From Akebia trifoliata (Eukaryota > Streptophyta > Magnoliopsida > Ranunculales > Lardizabalaceae): a stretch of 64,000 nucleotides of DNA. Location of the stretch: contig CM030711.1 of NCBI GenBank assembly GCA_017979445.1, forward strand, positions 39,982,757-40,046,756, given 5' to 3'. Position numbers and translations under genes: made by a program. Of the stretch, positions 12,401 to 22,465 are shown piece by piece; position 1 is the first letter of the stretch; each line of letters opens with the position of its first letter. The notes under the pieces are model-generated. The model saw nothing but the letters and a program-made list of their open reading frames with translations, did no database searches and was not told where the DNA came from.

Positions 12401-13729
12401 TTTGATTTCATCACGCATGAATAAACAACGTGGTATACTCTAACTTTGCAACACTTCCAACCTTTACCTCCTTCCAAAAGTTTTAAACCAAATTTGGTCT
12501 GAAGTTTTGTATAGTAATAGTGTTATTGATGAATTTAGATGATAGGATATCTTATGGTATCTATTCTATACCCATAATAGTGAATATACATAATTTATTG
12601 TTATATCTCTGTAAGGAAATCCTCAATTGTAAAGGATAGGGTTTGCATCCTGTGATAAATGCTAATCAATCTCTTGCAATATGGAAAGAAAAAAAAATGG
12701 AAGTGTCACACTAGAGTTCATGTGGTGCAGGAATCCGACACATGTCAATAAAAGTTATAACCTATTACATGAACAGTTCCTACCAAGAAAAATACGACGA
12801 TTATTAACATTGGGGGTAACGTAAACATAGAACAAATTTAGATTTTACTATAAAAACAGTTCTATATGTAAAAAAAAATTTGGGTTAAACAGTTATATTT
12901 CTTTATGCATGTATAAACAGCTAGGTGCAACTAGGTGTATTCTAGGTTTAAGATCTTTTTTGATGCAATGTTTTGATCAAGAGAAAAATCGAAATAGTAT
13001 CAACCTAAACATTCCGAAACATTCTTGAAATGCTCAATGTTCTGGGTCATTGCTTCGTTCCTCTCTCATCCCAAAAGAAGTGTGCTGGCACGAAATTTTG
13101 AACCATGGGTGTATAATGTCTGCAAGACTTCCAACCTTATACCTCTTGCCAAAAGTTTTAACTATGGTTGAGATAAAGTTTTAAATAATAAAAATGATAT
13201 GGGGCGATTATGATGGGTTTGTATTTTATGTATTGTATACCTATAAAAATAATATATATAATTTATTTTTATATATATTTTTGTGATAGATTATTTATTG
13301 TTATGCTTATGAATGCTGGTGTTGGGAATAGGTCGGTTCTACGCATTTGAGAAAGCTCACAAGTTAGACCCTACATGTAGTGGACAAGTTCGTCAATTTA
13401 AGGCTGCACTTTTGCAACGTCTAGAAAAAGTAAACATTATGTTTCCTTCTATGTATTACTAGATATGACTGCGTCTAATTTTCATAATTTAGATATTTGC
13501 TTGCATATCATGTAATGTTATTGAGTTACTTTTAATGTTTTGCCAAACAATATCTTTATATGGTTTCATCTTTAGTTGATTTAATGGGAAAAAAGGTGGA
13601 TCATTTTTGTCATTTTCTATCACTACATAAATTAAAGAAATTCATTGTATTCTTTTATTTATTTCATGCCACTGTGTGATTACCTCCATTGTACGTGGTG
13701 ACTACTAAATGGTCTTCTTGATTGGTTAT

Positions 13730-13832
13730 TGTTGGGGTTCTTATTTTTATGTTCATATGTAGTGTGTTGGGCCTAGAACTTATGTTTATGCTCTATGAAT
13801 GTGAAATATACATCCATAGAGGAGGCCAAACC

Positions 13833-13885
<53 letters not shown>

Positions 13886-13938
13886 ATTCTCTTCTCTTCT
13901 CTAACCTTAGAACTATATTCTTCACATAGTATCAGAGC
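13730..13938 (+). mobile_element. Short copia-like LTR with adjoining primer-binding site (intron 2, copy A)
   Basis: Starts TGTTGGGGTTC and ends TTCTTCACA at 13926, followed by TAGTATCAGAGC, one base different from the initiator-Met tRNA primer site TGGTATCAGAGC used by copia elements. A (CT)n microsatellite (13836-13880) lies inside the LTR. No internal domain follows, so it is a remnant or TRIM-like piece. The same remnant occurs in copy B at 48226-48412, so it predates the block duplication. Confidence 0.65.
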
Positions 13939-14014
13939 ACATCTAATCCTAGCTCTAATTTTTATATACATATATATCAATAAGCAAGGGCTATTGGAGC
14001 CTAGGGCCTTAAAA

Positions 14015-15110
14015 AAAATTCAAGTTAAATCCTCTAACAAAATTAAAGATAACTCAAGAGGAATATTAACTTAGTCTACAAGAATGGACAAGTTCTGATT
14101 TGAGACCCCTTTCTTGGACAACCAATCTGCAGTTCTATTCGATTCTCTCCAAGCAAATAAAAATCTATATGAGGGTCATTACGATGGTGTAATTGGTGAT
14201 CCTAATCAATACCGCATGGTACCGTAATAGTGGATGTTGTGGCGACATAATGGACATATTGGAGGGGATACGACGTGGCCAATACAGGTGGCAATTAAGC
14301 AACATTTGCCTAACAACGTAACAAACCAAAAGTCCAATCGCATGAGGCCTGTTCGACGAAGCTTCCTGACCGTTAAGAGGGAGCATGTGAGGACAGTTGT
14401 ATGTACGATCATGCAGAGACAGTTAAGGGGTAGACTTATGAAAAGGCAACATGTGGAGATAATCGAGATAGTTCAAATGAGAGTGAGTAGGACCAATACT
14501 GCAATGCCAATTGTACTTTTAGACAGATTGTGTCGATGTGGAGGTGAAGGCTAGATCTTTGGATTGCCAGTTGGCATCTTTGGATTGATGGAGATAATTA
14601 TAAAAGAGGAAAGGAAGGATGTGACAAGGAAATAAACCTTATCCCACTTCTAGTCACCAACAAAATCTAATGCTCATGAATCTCTGAAATTTTTCTTTAA
14701 TGGATATTAAGAGGAGAAGGTGTTTCCACAATGTCTCAATCTTACTATTTAAGACAATGGATAACATATCGAGAAGCTTAACTCACCTCCAATCTAGAGA
14801 AACCTTGTGATAAGAGATCATTTTAATACCTCTAAGATCTCCTGCAATTCAATTGATGGAATATCAGTGAAAGACAAACTATTGCTACCTGCAAACTGAA
14901 ATCTCCCTTGATAATCATTTCCTATAAACCCGAGGCCCCCACCCTCATTCAATAAGGATCTATCAGTGTTCAGTTTGATATAATCTTCTTTTGGACACTC
15001 CCATTTGACAACCTGTTGGTCAAATATCTTTAAAACTGGATGACAGCCCCAACGTTGAAAAATGATCTCTCAAAATCATTATTTACTTCATCCCCTCACA
15101 CCTAGCCTGC
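14015..15110 (-). pseudogene. LINE RNase H-domain remnant in intron 2 (copy A)
   Basis: Minus-strand translation shows two separated pieces of the RNase H domain that ends many plant LINE ORF2 proteins. One (about 14830-15000) reads [19 protein letters not shown] and continues to a [12 protein letters not shown] segment; the other (about 14090-14165) reads [17 protein letters not shown]. The sequence between them, including the 106-residue plus-strand ORF at 14234-14554, has no recognisable domain. Stops break the frame. A similar remnant lies in copy B, so insertion came before duplication. Confidence 0.65.
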
Positions 15111-15269
15111 ATGTCGGCTTGAATAATCTGAAGAATGCTAGTGATTTGGTAGAATAATAGGGTTAGGGAAGGAGCACCCCTTGCATGAGGTTCTTATATT
15201 CATAATTGGGTTAATCTTTTATTGTTGAAAATCATCCAATATTTTAGAGTTTATATATATATATATATA

Positions 15270-15649
15270 GGATTAGGATCCGTATACACATAAAGCTACT
15301 CATAAAGCTACAACGTGTTTTGTCTTATATGGGCAAAAATGTTTGGAATGGGCAGATTTTTTGTGAGGATGATCTCTATAGTGAGGAGATCATCCTTGCC
15401 AAAAATCAGCCTATTATGAAATTTCTAGCCCCATGTTTACAAGTTGAAAAATTTTAGACCATCCAATTTTTGTAAATCACTTTTGATGGGGTTAGAAGTT
15501 TTGGAATGGGATGATTTTTTGCACGGATGATCCCCTCACCATAGAGATCATCCTCATAAAAAATCAGCTTATTCCGAATCTTTTTAACCATATAAGACAA
15601 AAATGTTGTAGCTTTATGAGTAGCTTTATGTGTCTATGGAACCCGACCC
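15270..15649. mobile_element. MITE with about 45-bp terminal inverted repeats, copy A only
   Basis: The left end GGATTAGGATCC...ACACATAAAGCTACTC is the reverse complement of the right end, which finishes ...GGAACCCGACCC. Both arms contain CATAAAGCTACTCATAAAG. The element sits inside a (TA)n tract, and copy B has the uninterrupted TA tract at 49721-49733, giving a clear empty site. It therefore moved after the block duplicated. It has internal hairpins shared with 1000-1202. It is non-autonomous; superfamily unclear because the TA-rich target hides the duplication. Confidence 0.85.
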
Positions 15650-15696
15650 ATATATATATATATATATATATATGAGATCTTCTCTGTGATGCTTGA

Positions 15697-15996
15697 TAGG
15701 GTTGCAACTCGAGCGAATTGAGTCAGGTGGGGGATCAAATTGTGCCCAACCCACACTTGGCAAACACCTACCCGTGCCCAACCCAGCTGATTGGTACCCA
15801 GCTGATATTTAAAATTATTTTTAAATTGTTACAACATTAATTCAGGTTTGGGCAATCCAATGTGTATGCCCGAACCCAACCCAATTTCATTTTGTCAAAT
15901 TTTTTTTGCCCTAACCTACCTAATTGTGCCCAAACCCAACCCAAGGTCGGGTTGAACCCATCAAGTTCGGATTCACCCGCCCGAGTTGCAGCCCTA
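15697..15996. mobile_element. hAT-type MITE in intron 2 (copy A)
   Basis: Ends TAGGGTTGCAACTCGAGCG and CGCCCGAGTTGCAGCCCTA are inverted repeats. The flanks are ATGCTTGA (15689-15696) and ATGCTCAA (15997-16004), an 8-bp target duplication with two changes, as expected for hAT. The interior has GGGTTGGGC-type repeats. The same element, at the same site, is in copy B at 49756-52131, where it has been enlarged by another insertion. Confidence 0.85.
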
Positions 15997-16130
15997 ATGC
16001 TCAAGTGCTTTGTATGCTGCTAGTTTTTTTAGTAGTTTTTTTTCTTTTTGCTGCTTTGTTGGGTGGCCTTGGCCGTTTTCCTCTTTTCTATTAATAAATT
16101 TTCTCTCTTAAAAAAGAAAATGCCCGAGGA
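15997..16130 (+). mobile_element. LINE-like 3' tail fragment
   Basis: The sequence TTGTTGGGTGGCCTTGGCC followed by CTTTTCTATTAATAAATTTT and a short A-rich end resembles the 3' untranslated tail of plant L1 elements. Copy B has it at about 52140-52255. It is a short remnant without coding sequence; the ORFs at 16048-16233 and 52145-52459 cross it and are not genes. Confidence 0.4.
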
Positions 16131-17589
16131 TCCCTATGAGAGAACTGTGACATATATGGCCTTAGATGAAGAAAACTGCTTGATGCACAATCCCTACGCT
16201 ATGGGTTATATAATTATAAACTGCAACTTATGACACAATCATCTGATTCATCTGAATTTAACTATGGTTTGTGCCTCAGTCATTGAACATTAAGAATGCT
16301 GGAAGGTGTTTAAAGCACTTTCCTAGAAGTAATGAACAAATCAAATGCTGTGCACCAGCAGATGAACACGTTACCTTTTGGTGGTCAACATTTGTACCGT
16401 GATGCATAGATTTTAGACCACAGATTGATGCTTTAGGTTCAAGTGAGCTCAACACCATAACCCTTTTGTCACTGAGGAAATTATTATTCCTTAGTTGGTT
16501 GAGGTTAAGTAGCAGCTATCCCGTTGCATCACACGGTAGTAAAAGTTGGTGTGGCAATAGAAGCTCTCTAATTACTACTACATTCTAATATTTGTTGATT
16601 AAAATTATTTCTTTGCCTGCTTCATGTCAATTACTTGTTTGATTGAATGATTAACTTCTGTTGCGTGTAGGTAGATTAAGTGATGTAATTGCCTTGGCAA
16701 GACACATGAATGTGACTTCACTAAATTCTCCTTTACCAATTCTCAGGATAATGATCCAACCTTCATGGGAAGAGTAAAAAAGAGTGACGCACTTGAAATG
16801 CAGGGTTTCTATCAAAATTACTACCAAAACTACATCCAAGCATTGCAGAATGCTGCTGATAGAGCAGATCGGTGAGATTTCCTGAGAAAAATTAGTGTAA
16901 ATTTTGTTACTTTTTTTGCTTGAAAAAAATTTGTCTCCAGTATGCAATGTTGGATGTGATAGCTATTTCTGTATGTCCATTCAGCGCACAACTTAACACC
17001 TCTCAAACCGCTAATGTCCTTCTTGAGGTTTTAAAGGTTGTCAACCTGACACCGGATATTGAAGTTGATCATGAGGTGAAGCAACAATTTCTTGTTTGTG
17101 ATTTTAAATTGTTAAATTTTTTGGATTGAATGAGTTTGTCTTTTCTATTTTTTATTTTTATAAAATGATGATTGCCCTATTATGCAGATTTTGGAAACTC
17201 GTAACGAGGTTGCTTAATTTGTCTTAGAATATTCTTCGGTATCCTGAGGTCTATGTCCCACCTGTTTCATTTGTCTTACATTTGCATTAGTTTTGATTGT
17301 CTCCTCATGTTTCTTGGTTGTTTATTTTACATTTCCAGTTCCAGGCTGTTGTATATGCACTTCATAACACCAGGGGCCTTCCGTGGCCCACAGGGTACAA
17401 GAAGAAATTAGACGAAGACATTCTTGATGTCATGCTTTAATTTCAGTTGAACTCCTTTATGTTATTTTAGTATATTTTGATTTTTTTTTTTGGATGAATC
17501 ATAAAATCTATTAAGAAGAATCTATAAACAACTGATTTTGATAAATTGAGTGCTTACATATGCTACCATCTTCCCATAATGTGAAAAAA

Positions 17590-17865
17590 AACCAAATTTG
17601 ACGGCCTTGGGCTGTCAAATTTCATAAAATTCGATGGATCAAAAGGTCGAATTGGCGTCGAATTTTTCATTGTCAAATTTTTTTTGTCAACAGGCTGAAT
17701 CTGTCAAATTAATAAAAGATAAGAGAAATTCAACAGCTCTAAGCCGTCAAATCTGGGAACATCAAGAATTTCAACAATCCTAAGCAATGAAAATTCGGTT
17801 TCTAAAATTCGTGGGCCTTGGGCCGTCAATTTTTTCTGTAGAATTTTCCAATTTTCACGTAGTGT
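17590..17865. mobile_element. CACTA-like terminus beside the broken end of copy A
   Basis: The right end TTTTCACGTAGTG at 17865 is CACTACGTG on the other strand. The preceding 270 bp holds repeated TTTGACGGCC / GGGCTGTCAAATTT motifs, often as inverted pairs (for example 17597-17621), the usual subterminal structure of CACTA elements. The motif differs from the element at 1-478, so it is a separate family. The opposite terminus is not seen; copy A exon 6 homology ends 160 bp to the left, so a truncated element may have removed the rest of the gene. Confidence 0.6.
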
Positions 17866-20821
17866 CAAGGGATTCCTCTTTCAACTGATATGATTTTGGT
17901 GGAAAATTATAACCATTTAGAGATATAGACCAATTGATTTGACTTTTGAAATAATTCGATGGCGACTTGCACACCCCCACAAAATCACATAATAATTAGA
18001 TATTGTTTTAAAATTATTTCCTTGAGATAACTACTTTTAACCTATACATCCTATTATAAAGAAAAATTAATTTTTTGCCCCTGATTTTTCTCTTCATTTC
18101 TTCAATTGATTCATATATTAAAAAAGATTTCAATTTTTTCCAAAAATAAACATTTACATCTCACTTCGTGGAAGCAAAAAGTATCATTTATGCTTTGTAC
18201 TCTTCAAATCATTTTGTATTACTGCGGCCATCATCTCATTACTTTGGCATCCTTAAAAGCATATTTTCAATATTAATTTCATATTGGATTATAAAATAAA
18301 ATTCTAGACCTATAAATTTATCATTATGATTTGTTGGGTTTTCTACCACTCCTCACCAAATCCCTCGTCTCTCAAAACCAATGAAGCTACCTGTCTAGGG
18401 ACATTGAGAAACAAGACACGATGGCTTCACATCAAATACTTTAGAAACCAAGTCCTAGCAACACAATCCCCAGCATCTCGCTCAACCTCTTTATTCTAAA
18501 TACTTTTGGTAATATCTTTTTTGAAATCTCAAATTTCTCATTTGAATTTTACATCTTTCTTCCATCTTCAACGCTACTTATCAAGAAGTCTTTTCTTGCA
18601 CTAATTCATGTCGGTAATTTTTACTAGGTTGTTAGTGTCTGAATCTTGAGATTATCATCTTGATTTGTTTTGTTCGATTTTTTTATAGAGGGTCTTTACA
18701 ATTGCCTTTCTACGTGTTTAAACACATTGGACTTTCTCCAACTCCTATCCATGTTGCCTGAGACATTTGTTTGATAAATTCAGTTTTTGCATTACTTAAC
18801 AATGATTCTATATCAAAGAAACTGATAAACAACTTCCTTGCATTATATAAGAATTTGTTCTTAGATTCTAACTCTTATTCTCACATCTACACATGCATCA
18901 CGACTGTTAATTAGAGATTGCAAAAAATATATATAGTGAGTAATATTCTATTACACTCTCTTAGCCACTGTTGATATCCATATATTCTTCATCCTTACTC
19001 TTTTAGTAGTTTTATTTATCTGATGACTAGTCAGTGCAGCTTCACGAACGACTTGAGTGCTTTGGAAGAGAACATCACTTTGATGGTCATGGTGAGGTTA
19101 GGAATTTTTCAAAGACAATAATATAACCAATCTTCTCAGAATTTTTCATCACAAAATGGTAATTTGCCTCTTTAAAAGGAAATGGATTAAGGTCCTTCGA
19201 GTATACTGGTGGTCTGAATTAGTTTCGTTCGATGATTCGAGTAGACTTTCACAATGAAAAATGAGGCATCTTTTGTGTCTTGGAAGATTTATAGTGATCC
19301 TTTTACAATTAAGCTTTACTTCTGGCTTCTACAAACATTGTCACTACAGTTAGTTTGAGGACCAAAAAAAAATTTCTCTGATTTTTAATAATAATCTGTG
19401 TGGAAATTCTACAATTAATTAGTTGAAACATAATTTTTAATAATAAAAAAGAAAATTATGCACTTTACTAATGTAATTGAAGAGAGTTGCTATTGACACG
19501 CCAATTTTTAAGTGTAATCCGATTTATATAGGAATATAAGTGTGGCATTAGTAAACTTTGATGTGTCAATAGTAGCTCTCTAATGTTCTCCTTTCCTATG
19601 ATCGACTAATAAAATGATGACACGTGTTGAAATAATGGACAAAGATCTCTGTCTAGTACTGTTGAATGACTCGTCAGCTCCCCCACTCACGTGCGCCATT
19701 GGCTAGTGCGGGGAGTGTGGGACTGACAAACTGTAAGTGGGTCCCACTATTAAGTATAATTAAAGTAAAAAAAAAAAAGTAGATTTGGTTAGGACAAAAC
19801 AAACGGTCATCTCCTCCATTATTATCTTTTAATTAGGTGTCATACCAATAATACCCTTCTTATTTGTAAAATACCCGACTAACGGGGAGAAATTACCTAG
19901 ATAACTAAGTTTTGAATTAGTAGGCTTTATAAGGGCAAAACCGTCAAGATTACTTTCTCTATTTATTGGGGGAACAAATATTCTCCCTCCCATAGCCGAA
20001 ATGTGGCACACCTTTTTGAAATTTGAGTTTTCACACTCGGATGACGTGGCATATAACGGAAATTTTTTTTTTTTCCTCCCGGATACCCCAACTATACCGT
20101 GGAAGACTTTCTAATTTGAAGAGGAGCACTCATTTTTGATTATTACCCAATTGCCCACGTACTTGGACAAGTTTTACACTTCATACCCCTACATACTGGC
20201 AAGCCTTTTCCAGTTATTTGACTTAAATGCCCTCGGTAGTTGATCTTAATGCCAAACAAAGCCATTCGATTTTCATACATTTTTTTCCCTAAAATAGAAG
20301 TAGTGAATCTATTTGATCACATTCTGGCTACCAAATATAATATTAATAGTTTTGTGGGAAAATTTATACCATTAGATTTTGATTTATATTTATAAAATTT
20401 AATATGATATTTTATTTTTAATAATATTTTATTCAAAATTTAACCAATATTTTTTTTATGTCAATGATAATATTAATTTCATAAAATATTTCGATTAGCA
20501 TTGAATTTCAACAAAACAATTAAATTTGAATGATAAATTAGAGGGTTTAGAGGTAGACTCCCCCCCCCTCTTTCCAATGTCTATATTTAAATGTTGGAAA
20601 AATATGATATCTAACATAATAGTACACCGAGTTAACATATTCATGTAAATTTGTAACAAATCTATTTTGTATTCTAATCACCGTGTATGTGGTGATTAAG
20701 TCATTTTTAATAACATAAACCTTAAGTTAACATTGATGATCAATGCCATCTATTTGGATAGGCAATACATGATGGGTTTATTATTGTTATTATTAAACCA
20801 AATAAAGCAATTATATGGACG
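17866..20821. other. Intergenic DNA between the two callose synthase blocks
   Basis: About 3 kb of AT-rich sequence without a recognisable gene. It includes a small MITE at about 19479-19585 and a (T)9 / (A)n-rich stretch. No ORF over 60 codons shows a domain. By position it is the native upstream flank of copy B. Confidence 0.5.
19479..19585. mobile_element. Short MITE, about 105 bp
   Basis: The left end AGAGAGTTGCTATTGACACG and the right end GTGTCAATAGTAGCTCTCT are inverted repeats of about 19 bp with two mismatches. The interior is AT-rich and non-coding. The target duplication is not clear. Confidence 0.6.
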
Positions 20822-21240
20822 ATGACAAAAAGTTTTAAAAAAAAAAAAAAAAAATGCTAGACTATATCTTATATATCTTAGTTGATTGATTTACCCATAG
20901 GATTACTCCACATGAATCGCAATGTAGGCACATTTTAAACCAAATTGTACATTTCCATGGATATAATATTCTCCTGAACAAGTATATGAAACATGATAAT
21001 AGTCTAGTCTTGTCCTATAATATTGAGTATGAACTACCAAACACTTTTTCTCCCATTAATCTTATTCTTACTTCTCACACACAAAGTGGATTTATCTTTG
21101 ATTGTTTAATGATCTTACACTCAGAGTCTTAACTATGGCACTTTTACATATACTCATTTAATACTTGTATTGTGCTTTTTTAAATAATGACTTTTACATT
21201 TGTATTGTTGGCTTAATTATAGTTAATAATTGTCTGAATA
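20822..21240 (+). repeat. Duplicated block copy B, left piece
   Basis: Matches 9446-9855 closely, including AATAGTCTAGTC, CACACACAAAGTGGATTT and TTAATTATAGTTAATAAT. It stops abruptly at ...TGTCTGAATA, and the homology resumes at 43744 with GAATAATTTGCGAATTATAC. Copy A is uninterrupted here (CTCTGAATAATTCGTGAATTA), so it gives the empty site for the 22.5-kb insertion. Confidence 0.92.
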
Positions 21241-22047
21241 TGTAGACTCTCATTTTTACATCTGTCTAATCGATAAGTCGTCACCCAATTATCGTGATTC
21301 TTACATGAGCGCAAACAACTCAAAGACTTGTGAGTATTGTCTATTATCTTTCTCATTTTTAGTCCCTTCTCTTCCCCCCCTACTCACTACGACTCGACAT
21401 AGAAATTTACGTACGTTTAGGATCGCTACACACTTATACTTGATTTAGCAAACACATACCCTTAAGTTCGCTACAACAGTTCGATAACTTAGAGACCGCG
21501 CTACGTTAAGAAAATATGACCTCAAGACTTAGAAATAATCACGTAAGGACTTAAAGAAACCTTGTGCTAAAATTCACAAAATCTATAAAAATCATAAAAA
21601 TAACGAAAATACCCCTCATAAATTTCGAACCTCAAAAAAAATCTCAAAAATACCTTCATTACACTTAGAATATGATTTCTAATTTAACGGGATCCAAATC
21701 AACGAAAATATAGAAATTTAGAAAAAATCATAAAAATGCCCTTCAATGTTCAATTCTAACCTATAGATTTTAATCCTTAGGAAAACATGATAAATCAAAA
21801 AATAAAAAAAATTAAAATCAAATCGAAATTAAATTGAAAATCTAATCTAATGAAAATCAAATTTAAATTAAAAATCAAATTCAAATTCAAATTAAAAATT
21901 AATCAATCCGTTCAAAATTCAAGTTAAAAATCAAATTCAAATTAAAAATCAAACAATTCAAATTAAAATTAAAATCAAATTAAAAATCAAATTAAAAGTT
22001 AACCAATAAATCAATTAAAATGCAAAATCAAATTAAAATAAAATCGA
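21241..22047. mobile_element. Left piece of split Tat-type LTR
   Basis: Starts TGTAGACTCTCATTTTT and carries CTACGTTAAGAAAATATGA and AAATACCCCTCATAAATTTC, resembling the LTR at 7912. From about 21830 it becomes a low-complexity array of AAATCAAATT / AAATTAAAAATC units. It ends against virus-derived sequence at about 22048. Positions 21318-22047 recur inverted at 39360-40095. Confidence 0.7.
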
Positions 22048-22465
22048 TCAATCGAATAAAAAAGGTCTTGGTCTGTTTTCTCTTATATAAGATAAATGTA
22101 TGCTGTATAATTTTTGATAATACATCTTTAATATTTCTAATCTTTCTTTCTTATTGAAGTTATAACGAGGCATTGAAAACAAGATAAAACTAATAATATA
22201 AGCAGAAGATAGATTACTTAAACAGTCTTGCTTTACAAAATAAGGAAAGCTTGGAAAATTATACTTCAAATTTAAAAGTTGAAAAGATTACCTAAATAGT
22301 TTCCTTTTCTGGATCTTTGATAGAAGATGATTGGCTAGAAGATTGGGTAGATGGTTAGGAATTCAAGGGCTTAGAAGGGAATTCAAGGATTTAGAAGGTT
22401 GAATGTTTTTTTCCGGATGCTTGCAAATGAAGTCATTTATTCCTTTTATAGACTACGGACTTGAA
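22048..22465 (-). pseudogene. Pararetrovirus promoter/leader-like segment, left arm
   Basis: Inverted copy of 38946-39360, described there. Read on the minus strand it has TATAAAAGG near 22440-22450 and a short ORF starting MPRYNFNKKERLEILK. It stands head to head with the plus-strand movement-protein sequence that follows, the same odd junction as in the right arm. Confidence 0.55.

Larger units (their letters stand above)
9446..17427 (+). repeat. Duplicated callose synthase block, copy A
   Basis: This block aligns with 20822-21240 plus 43744-53631: first the upstream sequence (for example AATAGTCTAGTC, CACACACAAAGTG, TCTTTGATTGTTTAATGATC), then promoter-proximal DNA, exons 1-6 and introns. 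The upstream part 9446-11090 has no gene; it is AT-rich and includes TA-rich stretches and a (CT)n run (11020-11042) just before the coding start. Homology stops inside exon 6 at about 17427. Shared intron insertions show that the copies come from one ancestral block. Confidence 0.9.
11144..17427 (+). pseudogene. Callose synthase pseudogene (copy A), exons 1-6 only
   Basis: Six exons match copy B: 11144-11333, 13332-13429, 16747-16871, 16985-17075, a broken exon 5 from 17188, and exon 6 from 17339. Exon 1 encodes the N-terminus [15 protein letters not shown]. Exons 2 and 4 each carry a 3-bp in-frame deletion relative to copy B, with GT-AG sites kept. Exon 5 has an internal deletion and an in-frame TAA at 17215-17217. 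Homology ends in exon 6 at 17427, after which a CACTA-like terminus follows. Callose synthases (GSL family) make beta-1,3-glucan at the plasma membrane from about 1900 residues; this copy could supply at most about 180 N-terminal residues, without any membrane or catalytic part. The mostly in-frame exons 1-4 suggest that loss of function is not ancient. Confidence 0.93.

Noticed and set aside
13786..13980. Minus-strand ORF with a long Glu-Arg repeat
   Set aside because: Produced by translating a (CT)n microsatellite in an LTR remnant.
14234..14554. 106-codon plus-strand ORF in intron 2
   Set aside because: No known domain, broken in copy B, and placed between LINE RNase H remnants read on the other strand.
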